Notes under the pieces: model-generated
Databases searched by the model: none
Told to the model about the DNA's origin: nothing
The model's input: the letters and a program-made list of their open reading frames with translations, nothing else
Shown here: one piece after another, positions 16,297 to 23,007 of the stretch
Numbering within the stretch: position 1 is the first letter of the stretch
Layout: each line of letters starts with the position of its first letter
Position numbers and translations under genes: made by a program
NCBI GenBank assembly: GCA_964511435.1
Contig: CAZEFH010000001.1
Coordinates: forward strand, 1 to 64,000
DNA: 64,000 nucleotides
Direction: 5' to 3'
DNA from: JBGSPL01 sp964511435
Lineage (GTDB): Bacteria > Patescibacteriota > CPR2 > UBA1875 > CAIMLA01

Positions 16297-18180
16297 TTAC
16301 TCCAGAACAGCTTTTATTCGCCTTACTCCAGAGGAGCTGGACTCCTCCTTTTTGATGCGGAATTTACCAAGTTCACTGGTATTCTTTACGTGCGGCCCAC
16401 CACATATCTCTTTCGAGAATGCATCTGTTGAATATAGGTCTCCACCGATAGTATATACTTTTACCTTTTCACCATATTTAGAATCAAAAATACCTGTAGC
16501 CCCATTACCCTTTGCGTCCTCTACTGTCGTAATAGTTTCAAACACTGGTAAATGAGAATTAATTTTGTCATTCACCATTTCTTCGACAGCTTGTTTTTGA
16601 ACGTCAGTTAGCTTGTCTGGATGAGAAAAATCAAAACGAATTCTCTCTGATGTGATATTCGCACCACGCTGGCTAACATGTGGCCCTAGAATTCGACGAA
16701 GCGCCTCAAGCATCAAATGAGCGGCAGTGTGATAGCGAACTGTTTGCTCTGAAGTATCCCCTAGGCCGCCTTTGAATTTCTTTTCAGCGCCTTTACGTGA
16801 TAAATTTTGGTGTTCGGAAAATTCTTTATCAAATTCTGCTTTTATTTCGTTAATCTTGTCCGCATCAAATTTGGGGTCTTTAGATAATTCTTCAATCGTC
16901 ATTTCGTATGGAAACCCATAAGTTTGAAACATATGAAATGCTAAGCTTTTCTCAAATTTATTGCCCGATAACGATTGCTCACGTCCCTTTTCAAATACCT
17001 TTAACCCATTCTCAAGCGTTTTATTAAACTTCTCTTCTTCCTTTTCCAACGCTGCATAAATAAATTGTTCATTTTCCTGAAGAAGCGGATATACTTTGCC
17101 CATTTTCGCGACCACTTCACGGGCAACAGATGAAGTAAATAACCCGGATATCTCCAAGTTCCGTCCATGACGAATTGCCCGGCGAATCAATCTACGAACT
17201 ATATAGCCGCGATCGATATTTGAGGGCTCCACGCCTTCGGCAAGCACAAAAGTAGCGGCTCTCAAATGGTCAGCTACTATCCTCATCGATTTCATGGTTT
17301 CCAGCCAGCAATCAGGCATAGTCTCATAGCCCAAGTCTCCAGGTGTAAATTCATATTTCTTTTTTGAAAGCTCTTCAATTTTGCCAATGATTGGCTGGAA
17401 AAGGTCAGTTTCAAACACAGAGCTTTTCTTTTGAGCAAACATCAATTGTCTTTCTAATCCAATACCAACATCTACATTCTTCTGCTCTAGCTTCTCAAAT
17501 TTACCTTCAGCATTCTTAAAGTACTCCATGAAGACATTGTTACCAATCTCCACATACTTATCACAGTCACATGCAGGATCACAACTAGGACTACATTTTG
17601 GCAATCCAGTATCGATAAACATCTCTGTATCTGGCCCGCATGGTCCAGTCTCTGCCGCTGGTCCCCACCAGTTCTCTTTTTTGTCATATTTATAGATTCT
17701 ATCTGCCGGAATTCCGATCTCATCTTTCCAGGTATTGTATGACTCTTCGTCAAACGGAGCGTCGTCATCACCTGCAAAAACTGAGATAGATATCTTGTCT
17801 TTATCAAAACCCAACACTTTCGTATAAAAATCAAACGTGTAGCGGATCGATTCCTTCTTAAAATAATCACCGAGTGACCAATACCCAAGCATTTCAAAGA
17901 ATGTCAGGTGACAGGTATCTCCGACTTCATCAATGTCTTTAGTCCTGAGACAAATCTGAGAATCAACTAGTCTCTTGCCAAGTGGGTGCCTCTCGCCCAT
18001 CAAATATGGTACTAAAGGGTGCATACCGGCTGTCGTAAATAGTACTGACGGGTCATTCTCCGGCACTACGGGATATGAAGGAATCGGCGCGTGGCCACTT
18101 TCTTTCATAAAATCAATAAATTTTTGTCTTAGTTGTTCTGAAGTCATATTATATTTTTTACGAATTTCACTTATTGTCAT
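16297..18180 (-). CDS. alaS: Alanyl-tRNA synthetase, short form
   Basis: A 627-residue enzyme against about 875 in Escherichia coli. Class II catalytic core (1-240) with LFTTAGMHPLVPYLMG and TCHLTFFEMLGYW, a tRNA-recognition helical domain with NIDRGYIVRRLIRRAIRHGR, and an editing domain with HTAAH and ICGGPH that ligates zinc. The protein ends right after the editing domain (SSSSGVRRI), so the C-Ala domain that couples editing to dimerisation is absent. A four-Cys cluster (C196, C200, C204, C206) replaces the usual loop before YVEIGN. The ATG is six bases after a -10 box. Confidence 0.95.
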   Translation of the reverse strand: MTISEIRKKYNMTSEQLRQKFIDFMKESGHAPIPSYPVVPENDPSVLFTTAGMHPLVPYLMGERHPLGKRLVDSQICLRTKDIDEVGDTCHLTFFEMLGYWSLGDYFKKESIRYTFDFYTKVLGFDKDKISISVFAGDDDAPFDEESYNTWKDEIGIPADRIYKYDKKENWWGPAAETGPCGPDTEMFIDTGLPKCSPSCDPACDCDKYVEIGNNVFMEYFKNAEGKFEKLEQKNVDVGIGLERQLMFAQKKSSVFETDLFQPIIGKIEELSKKKYEFTPGDLGYETMPDCWLETMKSMRIVADHLRAATFVLAEGVEPSNIDRGYIVRRLIRRAIRHGRNLEISGLFTSSVAREVVAKMGKVYPLLQENEQFIYAALEKEEEKFNKTLENGLKVFEKGREQSLSGNKFEKSLAFHMFQTYGFPYEMTIEELSKDPKFDADKINEIKAEFDKEFSEHQNLSRKGAEKKFKGGLGDTSEQTVRYHTAAHLMLEALRRILGPHVSQRGANITSERIRFDFSHPDKLTDVQKQAVEEMVNDKINSHLPVFETITTVEDAKGNGATGIFDSKYGEKVKVYTIGGDLYSTDAFSKEICGGPHVKNTSELGKFRIKKEESSSSGVRRIKAVLE

Positions 18181-18186
18181 AAGGGT

Positions 18187-18215
18187 ATTTTAGCAGTAAA
18201 ACGCTCTTATCTCAA
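18187..18215 (-). promoter_or_regulatory. alaS promoter, predicted leaderless
   Basis: TTGAGA at 18210-18215, a 17-base spacer, and extended -10 TGCTAAAAT with the hexamer at 18187-18192, then exactly six bases to the ATG. No ribosome-binding site is present, which agrees with a transcript starting at the ATG. Confidence 0.78.
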
Positions 18216-18218
18216 TAC

Positions 18219-18259
18219 ACGAAAGTCCTTTCGGACGGGCGCCCTTAGGCGCCCGTCCG
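18219..18259 (-). terminator. Double hairpin closing the GC-rich island
   Basis: A perfect 12-base stem CGGACGGGCGCC / GGCGCCCGTCCG with a four-base loop begins two bases after the 51-residue ORF's stop. It is followed by a second small palindrome CGAAAG/CTTTCG (18220-18233). There is no T run, so intrinsic termination is uncertain; it may instead be a boundary or RNA-stability element. Confidence 0.6.
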
Positions 18260-18261
18260 GC

Positions 18262-18417
18262 CTAGACCACTCGGGACCAGCGCTTCCGAGCAGCAAGGTT
18301 CACGCAGGCGCGCCTGAAGCGCCGCCTCTGATCACCCGACAAACCACCGATGTTGTCTCGATAGAACTTCTTGAGTTCCTTCCGAGTCCGAACCATTCGA
18401 AGACGAAACCACAGCAT
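18262..18417 (-). CDS. Small basic protein, 51 residues, unknown
   Basis: I found this by hand translation: MLWFRLRMVRTRKELKKFYR, then a GGLSGDQRRRFRR segment, ending in ARKRWSRVV. It is strongly basic (about 16 Arg/Lys) with no hydrophobic segment, so nucleic-acid binding is possible but unproven. The ribosome site GGGAGG overlaps the stop codon of the upstream 156-residue gene, which points to coupled translation. Base composition is far more GC-rich than alaS or mnmA. No family recognised. Confidence 0.6.
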   Translation of the reverse strand: MLWFRLRMVRTRKELKKFYRDNIGGLSGDQRRRFRRACVNLAARKRWSRVV

Positions 18418-18429
18418 ACAGCTGCCTCC

Positions 18430-18900
18430 CTAGTCGATGAGCCCCTTTTCTTGGAGCTCCCTTACTTCTTCCATGGAATAGCGAATGCTCGGCTCAAACT
18501 CAGCAATTCGAGCTAGAAGCTGTTGCTTTCCAGGATATCTAGACGGAACAGACTTGAGAGTCTTACGAAGCCGAATGACTTCATTTCGTGCCTCAAGCCC
18601 CTCCAGTCGCCAAATCAGAACAAAGCACTCGCGAACGTACTGGATTCTCTGGTGATAAGCCGCTTCTCGCTTCCGACGCTTTGCCTCCTCCGGGTCTGCC
18701 TTGACGATAGCTTGCGGACCCAGAACCTCGATCCGTGATTGCTGATCACGTTGACGTATGGCCGTAGCAACTCTCTGTGACTCTTCTCGACTATACCACG
18801 GGAAGTCGTTACTCACTCCCGTAAGGGTGCGCGTCCCCATATGAGGGAAGCAGTGAAACCCTCTTGTGCCGGCTCCGATGGTCGTTGAAACATCGATCAT
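18430..18900 (-). CDS. Unknown 156-residue protein of the GC-rich island
   Basis: The N-terminal third (MIDVSTTIGAGTRGFHCFPH..) is glycine/aromatic rich. Residues 45-156 are charged helices (DPEEAKRRKREAAYHQR; RLEGLEARNEVIRLRK). There are no membrane segments or recognisable catalytic motifs, and I do not recognise a family. Support for its being real: a strong AAGGAGG ribosome site, a promoter upstream, tight coupling to the next small ORF, and GC-rich codon choice throughout. Composition is unlike its neighbours, so recent acquisition is plausible. Confidence 0.65.
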   Translation of the reverse strand: MIDVSTTIGAGTRGFHCFPHMGTRTLTGVSNDFPWYSREESQRVATAIRQRDQQSRIEVLGPQAIVKADPEEAKRRKREAAYHQRIQYVRECFVLIWRLEGLEARNEVIRLRKTLKSVPSRYPGKQQLLARIAEFEPSIRYSMEEVRELQEKGLID

Positions 18901-18946
18901 TAGCTTCCCTCCTTACCAGACTCGCCTGCTGACTTGTCTCACGGGC

Positions 18947-18975
18947 ATTTTATAGCAAAATCGACGTCTTGTCGA
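18947..18975 (-). promoter_or_regulatory. Promoter of the 156-/51-residue gene pair, overlapped by an inverted repeat
   Basis: TCGACA at 18970-18975, a 17-base spacer, and TAAAAT at 18947-18952. A six-base inverted repeat ATCGAC/GTCGAT (18960-18976) covers the -35 and upstream spacer, a reasonable place for a repressor site. Confidence 0.6.
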
Positions 18976-18990
18976 TGCTTTTATAAGGAC

Positions 18991-19072
18991 GAAGGCCACG
19001 CGCGCTAATGATGCACGGTGGCCTTCAGTTTGCGGCATAGCCGCTACCTACAAACGATGTCTTTCCTGACAT
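18991..19072 (-). other. Run of three hairpins between the island genes
   Basis: In transcription order: ATGTC/GACAT (19057-19072), GCGGC/GCCGC (19032-19044) and GAAGGCCAC/GTGGCCTTC (18991-18999 with 19018-19026, long loop). The last is followed by GTCCTTATAAAA and could terminate the 81-residue ORF transcript. The whole could equally be a structured RNA. Confidence 0.5.
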
Positions 19073-19092
19073 AGAACGGGTGCGCCCCCTCA

Positions 19093-19329
19093 CTAGTTGA
19101 AGTACAGAAGCTTCGCGCGTTCGATCGTACGGCGTTCCTCCGCGGCAGAGGCGAAGAGATTCTTCATCGCGCTTCTGGCATTGCGGAGCTCTGCTGCGGT
19201 GCCCTCGTTCTGGACCAGTAGCCGAGTCCGCTCCGCCTTGAGCAAGCGGATGAGCGCCTTCGCCTGAGCTGGAGTGACCCCCATCTCCCGAACCAGAGTA
19301 TCATCGACAAGCTCCTGGACGCTCGACAT
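19093..19329 (-). CDS. Unknown small protein of the GC-rich island, 78 residues
   Basis: From the ATG at 19329 it reads MSSVQELVDDTLVREMGVTP and continues as charged helices (QAKALIRLLKAERTRLLVQN and AAEERRTIERAKLL), probably one helical hairpin or short coiled coil. GGGAGGTGAG sits eight bases before this ATG. A GTG at 19338 would add three residues but overlaps the ribosome site. I recognise no family. GC content is very high (37 of 60 bases in the line starting 19141) against about 30 percent in adjacent mnmA. Confidence 0.6.
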   Translation of the reverse strand: MSSVQELVDDTLVREMGVTPAQAKALIRLLKAERTRLLVQNEGTAAELRNARSAMKNLFASAAEERRTIERAKLLYFN

Positions 19330-19377
19330 CGTTCTCACCTCCCTTCCAGGGAAGTCGTAGGTACGCCGATATGCAAA

Positions 19378-19432
19378 CGGATCCGCATTCTAGCGGATCC
19401 GAGTAAACTACATATCTGACGCCTATATTGTA
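19378..19432 (-). promoter_or_regulatory. Promoter and leader hairpin of the 78-residue gene
   Basis: TGTTACAATATA gives a -10 at 19427-19432; the 15-base context AAGTGTTACAATATA is identical to that at 7606. The predicted leader carries a perfect nine-base stem CGGATCCGC/GCGGATCCG (19378-19401) before the ribosome site. The -35 is poor. Confidence 0.5.
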
Positions 19433-19448
19433 ACACTTCGGTCAATGG

Positions 19449-20600
19449 TTATATAGTAGACACGATGATTCCCCCACCGAGTAGTTCTTCGTCTTGGTAG
19501 AAAACAACTGATTGTCCAGAAGTGATGGCTTTTTGCGGCTCAGTAAATTTAACTGTGATACTATTTGTTTTCTTTTTGGTAATTTCACACTCCGCAAGTT
19601 CAGCTTGATATCTTATTTTTGCCTTACAGTGGAAAGGAAATTCAACTGGATTTACCCAATGCGGATTTTCAACTATAAGTCCTGAACCATAAAGCTCGTC
19701 TTCAGGACCGATAATTACTTCGTTTTTATCGACATTCAGTCCTGTAACATACATTACTTCAAAAAATCCCCCACCGAGACCCTTCCTTTGCCCAATTGTG
19801 TAGAATGGAAGGCCATTATGTCGACCCAAAATATTCCCCACCGAGTCGACTATGTTGCCCGGTTTTGCCTTCACTTTCCCAGTCAGAAACTCTTGAGTGG
19901 TCGTCATTACAAAGCAAATGTCCTGACTTTCGGTTTTCTGTGCTGTCTTGAGACTATATTTTGCCGCCAGTTTTCTGGTTTCGGTCTTTTCGAGCTCTCC
20001 GATTGGAAATTCGACACGTGCCAGCTGCTCCTGCGTTAGGTTGTAAAGGAAATAGGACTGGTCTTTTGTTCGATCAAGACCTCGCAGTAATTTGTATCTG
20101 GTAGTTGGTAGTTCGCCCCTTTCTGCGTCATTCCTGGTCGTACCCGTCCGCTCCGAAGCCTTTGGCGAAGGCGGAAGCCAGGAATCCATTCCCTTTTCTT
20201 GGACCCCAGCCTGTGATGGGGTGACGGGGATGGAAGAAACCCTTACATAATGTCCGGTCACCAGCTTATCGGCACCTATTTTCTGGGCTTCTTCCAGCAA
20301 CCGTCCAAACTTAATCAACCGATTACAGCGTACACACGGGTTGGGCGTCATACCAGCTTCGTATTCCGCGATAAAATCATCAATTATCTCCTTTTGGAAC
20401 TGCTTTCTTAATTCAACAATAAAATGTTTGATACCAAGCTGTTCGCAAACGTCCCTCGCATCATTTATTACATCTTCATTTCCCAAGAGGTCCATAGTCA
20501 AACCGATGACACCATCCTTGCCATATTTCTCAACCATCAGCGCGGCAGCGACCGATGAGTCGACTCCTCCACTCATAGCAACTGCTATCTTACAATTCAT
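19449..20600 (-). CDS. mnmA: tRNA-specific 2-thiouridylase MnmA, with an inserted repeat
   Basis: Thiolates U34 of tRNA-Lys, -Glu and -Gln using sulphur relayed from a cysteine desulfurase such as the iscS product encoded nearby. The PP-loop SGGVDSSVAA lies at about 10-19, the catalytic NPCVRCN at about 87-93 and the second cysteine in SQDICFV. Residues 122-168, between GHYVRV and RYKLLRG, have no counterpart in the family and are encoded by a dispersed GTCATTC-type repeat. Flanking motifs are intact, and the insertion sits at a surface-loop position, so the enzyme is probably functional. Confidence 0.95.
   Translation of the reverse strand: MNCKIAVAMSGGVDSSVAAALMVEKYGKDGVIGLTMDLLGNEDVINDARDVCEQLGIKHFIVELRKQFQKEIIDDFIAEYEAGMTPNPCVRCNRLIKFGRLLEEAQKIGADKLVTGHYVRVSSIPVTPSQAGVQEKGMDSWLPPSPKASERTGTTRNDAERGELPTTRYKLLRGLDRTKDQSYFLYNLTQEQLARVEFPIGELEKTETRKLAAKYSLKTAQKTESQDICFVMTTTQEFLTGKVKAKPGNIVDSVGNILGRHNGLPFYTIGQRKGLGGGFFEVMYVTGLNVDKNEVIIGPEDELYGSGLIVENPHWVNPVEFPFHCKAKIRYQAELAECEITKKKTNSITVKFTEPQKAITSGQSVVFYQDEELLGGGIIVSTI
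20127..20225. repeat. Dispersed GTCATTC-type repeat inside mnmA
   Basis: On the plus strand GTCATTCCTGG pairs with a later CCAGGAATCC, and TGGACCCCAGCC pairs with ATGGGGTGAC; the inner arm has CCGAAGCCTTTGGCGAAGG. The layout matches the well-known bacterial repeats of form GTCATTCC..GGAATCC..TGG..GGGATGAC. It is in frame and read as protein (PVTPSQAGVQ.. MDSWLPPS.. TRNDAE). Confidence 0.8.
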
Positions 20601-21021
20601 GTTTTATTCCTAATAAATAATCGTAAAGATTCTGAAATTGACCCTTATTTTCTGGATTTAGCTTTGCTAATGCACCTTGATAATCGAGCCAAATTAACTC
20701 ATCGTCACTGTTTTCTTTAATCAAAGTTCCGGAAACCGGTAAAAGTAAGAACATTTTTACCCTAACGTTTTTCCCAACGAATTCATTAAAATACTCCAGG
20801 TTGGGCAAACTTTTCAGAATCTTGGTTTTTAAGCCTGTCTCCTCATAAACTTCTCTAACGGCCGTTTCCTCGGCAGTTTCCCCCTTTTCGACGTGACCTT
20901 TAGGAAAAGAAAAACTAGTATGCTCACCCTTATAAAGCAAGATTTGATTGTCAGAATTTACGACTACTCCGCCGCCTTTTAATATCGCGCCGTCAGAATC
21001 AAAGACCTCATCACTTCTCAT
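20590..21021 (-). CDS. NUDIX hydrolase
   Basis: A 143-residue stand-alone NUDIX domain. The box GHVEKGETAEETAVREVYEE-TG (about 43-65) has every consensus residue, so Mg-dependent pyrophosphohydrolase activity is likely. The substrate is unknown; the early SFPKGHVEKGE resembles diadenosine-polyphosphate/RppH-like and mutT-like members. It overlaps mnmA by 11 bases and its ATG shares one base with the YdcF stop (TAATG). Confidence 0.88.
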   Translation of the reverse strand: MRSDEVFDSDGAILKGGGVVVNSDNQILLYKGEHTSFSFPKGHVEKGETAEETAVREVYEETGLKTKILKSLPNLEYFNEFVGKNVRVKMFLLLPVSGTLIKENSDDELIWLDYQGALAKLNPENKGQFQNLYDYLLGIKHEL

Positions 21022-21605
21022 TATTTATCCCCCAAACTTTGAGCAAAATTGATAAAAATCTTGCTCACTTCCCCAAATGTAAGATATCGAGCCACATTGT
21101 TATCCCACCAGTTCTTCTTACTCCAGTTCTGATCCTTGGCAGAGTGATTGATAATTTTGAAATCCTCTCCTAGTTCTTTCTTGAATAAATTATTTGCACG
21201 GCGTTGATGATAAGGCGAGGTAACTAAGATTATGCCTTGATAGCCATTTTCACGAATAATTCTAGCACTAAACTGAGCGTTTTCCGCGGTAGTTTGTGAC
21301 TTCTCTTCGAGAATTATCGCATCGGCAGGGATGCCTGCCTTTATCGCGATTCTTGCCATGGCTAGGGCATTTGAAACATCGCCTTCGGCAGCCGCACCCG
21401 AGAAGATTATCTTTGGCGCCCATCCCTGCTCATAGAGTTTCACGCCTTCCGTGATGCGTGAATCAGTATCACCTCCAGATACAACAACGATTACATCTGT
21501 CTTTTCTAGTGGGTTCTGCGGCGATAAGTAGAGTGCCAAGGCAAATGGAATAAAGACAACTATCAGCACAGCTATCAAGATGGCGGCTATTAGTTTCTTA
21601 ATCAT
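21021..21605 (-). CDS. YdcF/SanA-like DUF218 membrane protein
   Basis: One N-terminal membrane segment (about 5-26), then the DUF218 fold with VIVVVSGGDTDSRITEG, IIFSGAAAEGD, EEKSQTTAENAQ and LVTSPYHQRRA. The conserved Glu and Ser/Thr clusters match ElyC/SanA/YdcF proteins, some of which affect envelope integrity and lipid-carrier metabolism. The extracytoplasmic location is inferred. Its start overlaps the CvpA stop (TGATG). Confidence 0.82.
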   Translation of the reverse strand: MIKKLIAAILIAVLIVVFIPFALALYLSPQNPLEKTDVIVVVSGGDTDSRITEGVKLYEQGWAPKIIFSGAAAEGDVSNALAMARIAIKAGIPADAIILEEKSQTTAENAQFSARIIRENGYQGIILVTSPYHQRRANNLFKKELGEDFKIINHSAKDQNWSKKNWWDNNVARYLTFGEVSKIFINFAQSLGDK

Positions 21606-22561
21606 CAGTCTATAAACTCCTGGACAAATATCTTGCCATCAGCACCACAATCAATTACCGCTATCCCTATTTTGCTGTAATCACCGGAAAGAATGTTCGC
21701 CTTGTGCCCAGAAGATTCCATTAGCCCTTTCATAGCCGCATCGGCATCCTCGGCGAGCGCCAGGTTTTCGCCAGCAAAGAAGAAGCTTATACCCGCCTCC
21801 TTCATCCGATCAAATGGAGACTTCCCGGCTAGGTTAATGTGGGATAAATAGCCTTTCTGAGCCATATCCTTACCGTGAGCCTCTGCTACCGAAGACAGCT
21901 TTTTATCAAGTACCAGGTCTTCAAATCCTGCCCGCTCTCTTTCAAGATTCACACTTGCAAGCATCTCCTTGGCACTACTTTGATCCAAAACCGGATGTGT
22001 TAACTTAAAGCTGAGAGTCACCTTGTCTGTACTGCCACTAGATATAGTCGTAAATCGAGCGATAGTGGAAGCAGCTTCGCCAAATGTTTTCTCAAAGGCT
22101 CGAGACAGTGGTGCAGTTGATTTTGCGACAACTTTACCAGAAAGTGAACTCGATAAATCGTCTTCAACATCACCGCCAAGAGGCAATATCATCAAGGTAC
22201 TAGAGATTGCAAAAAGGAATATTGAGCCCTTCACTAGGCCCAGGACTATTCCTCCCCAGATATTCCAGCGTGAATCCAAAACCTCATCGTCAACTCTGCC
22301 TAGCATATATAACATCGCTATATAACAAGCTATCTCTATGATAAACCAAATCAGAAAAAAGCTCCCTGCCTTAATGAATGACTGTGGGATTGATAGAAAC
22401 TGATTCCCTACCTTTGCAAGACTCCCATATAGAAAGAAAGCACATCCAAACGAGACCACCAAGATTAGTAAGTCACCAGCTTCTTTGATGAGGCCTCTGC
22501 GATAACCGAGCAAACCAAAGAGACCAAGCCCCAATAAAATAATAAGGTCAATATAATTCAT
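21605..22561 (-). CDS. CvpA-like membrane domain fused to a CAP/SCP domain
   Basis: A 318-residue fusion. Residues 1-135 form four membrane segments of the CvpA (colicin V production) family, starting YIDLIILLGLGLFGLLGYRRG. Residues 190-318 form a CAP/SCP domain with LNLERERAG-like VNLERERAGFEDL, AHGKDM, YLSHINLAGKSPFDRM, GENLA and ESSGHKANIL. The His and Glu of the CAP site (HGKDM, GENLA, GHKANIL) are kept. The CAP part would face outward. Biochemical role unknown; possible wall or surface function. Confidence 0.85.
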   Translation of the reverse strand: MNYIDLIILLGLGLFGLLGYRRGLIKEAGDLLILVVSFGCAFFLYGSLAKVGNQFLSIPQSFIKAGSFFLIWFIIEIACYIAMLYMLGRVDDEVLDSRWNIWGGIVLGLVKGSIFLFAISSTLMILPLGGDVEDDLSSSLSGKVVAKSTAPLSRAFEKTFGEAASTIARFTTISSGSTDKVTLSFKLTHPVLDQSSAKEMLASVNLERERAGFEDLVLDKKLSSVAEAHGKDMAQKGYLSHINLAGKSPFDRMKEAGISFFFAGENLALAEDADAAMKGLMESSGHKANILSGDYSKIGIAVIDCGADGKIFVQEFID

Positions 22562-22591
22562 CGCTATACTATTTTAACTTTTCAGACAAAT

Positions 22592-22620
22592 AAAAGCCAC
22601 CGCCGGCTTCGGCGGTGGCT
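22592..22620 (-). terminator. Terminator closing the Fe-S/metal operon
   Basis: A ten-base stem AGCCACCGCC / GGCGGTGGCT with a six-base loop, followed by TTTTATTT on the minus strand, eight bases after the HMA gene stop. Confidence 0.9.
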
Positions 22621-22628
22621 AGGACAGG

Positions 22629-22883
22629 CTACTTAAGGCGCCCCACCATGCACGAGGCAAATGACTTCGCCTTTTTGACTAGACTTTGAGCTTCCTCACT
22701 ACCAGCCCTTGGATAACCAAGCCTAGTGAGAACCTCCTCGGCGACTTTTACATCACCCGTAAATTCAACCGTCTGACAGCTGGGATCTACTTTCACGTCT
22801 GTGAGACCATTTTTCAATAGTGCATCTTCAATGCTCTTGGCACAGCCGCCACACTTAATGTTGACTACTTCTATCTTTGACAT
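22629..22883 (-). CDS. HMA-domain metal-binding protein (CopZ-like) with C-terminal extension
   Basis: An 84-residue protein. Residues 1-65 form a ferredoxin-like HMA fold with the metal motif KCGGCAKS (Cys12 and Cys15). Residues 66-84 are a Lys-rich tail with one more Cys. Such proteins carry copper(I) or other soft metals to partners. AGGAGG precedes the ATG. It is the last gene of a unit that also encodes a metallothionein-like peptide and an HMA-SafE-cupredoxin protein, so copper handling is the best guess. Confidence 0.85.
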   Translation of the reverse strand: MSKIEVVNIKCGGCAKSIEDALLKNGLTDVKVDPSCQTVEFTGDVKVAEEVLTRLGYPRAGSEEAQSLVKKAKSFASCMVGRLK

Positions 22884-22900
22884 TCCTGCCTCCTATATTA

Positions 22901-23005
22901 TTAGCAGCCACAGCCGCATGAACATTCTGATCCACAAGTACACTCTGCACCACTGGCACAGCCACACTCGCAAGTACATTTGCTTCCGCAATCACACTTT
23001 GACAT
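22901..23005 (-). CDS. Metallothionein-like peptide, 34 residues with 12 cysteines
   Basis: I found this by reading between the HMA and SafE-like genes. It starts MSKCDCGSKCTCECGC and ends in CSCGCGC. Cysteines fall at 4, 6, 10, 12, 14, 16, 22, 24, 28, 30, 32 and 34: twelve of 34 residues, nearly all as CxC, with no aromatic residues. That is the hallmark of metallothioneins, which chelate Cu(I), Zn or Cd clusters in the cytoplasm. AAAGGAG, placed inside the last codons of the preceding gene, precedes the ATG, and the next gene starts 17 bases after its stop. It does not match a family I know, so the label rests on composition and context. Confidence 0.82.
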   Translation of the reverse strand: MSKCDCGSKCTCECGCASGAECTCGSECSCGCGC

Positions 23006-23007
23006 CC

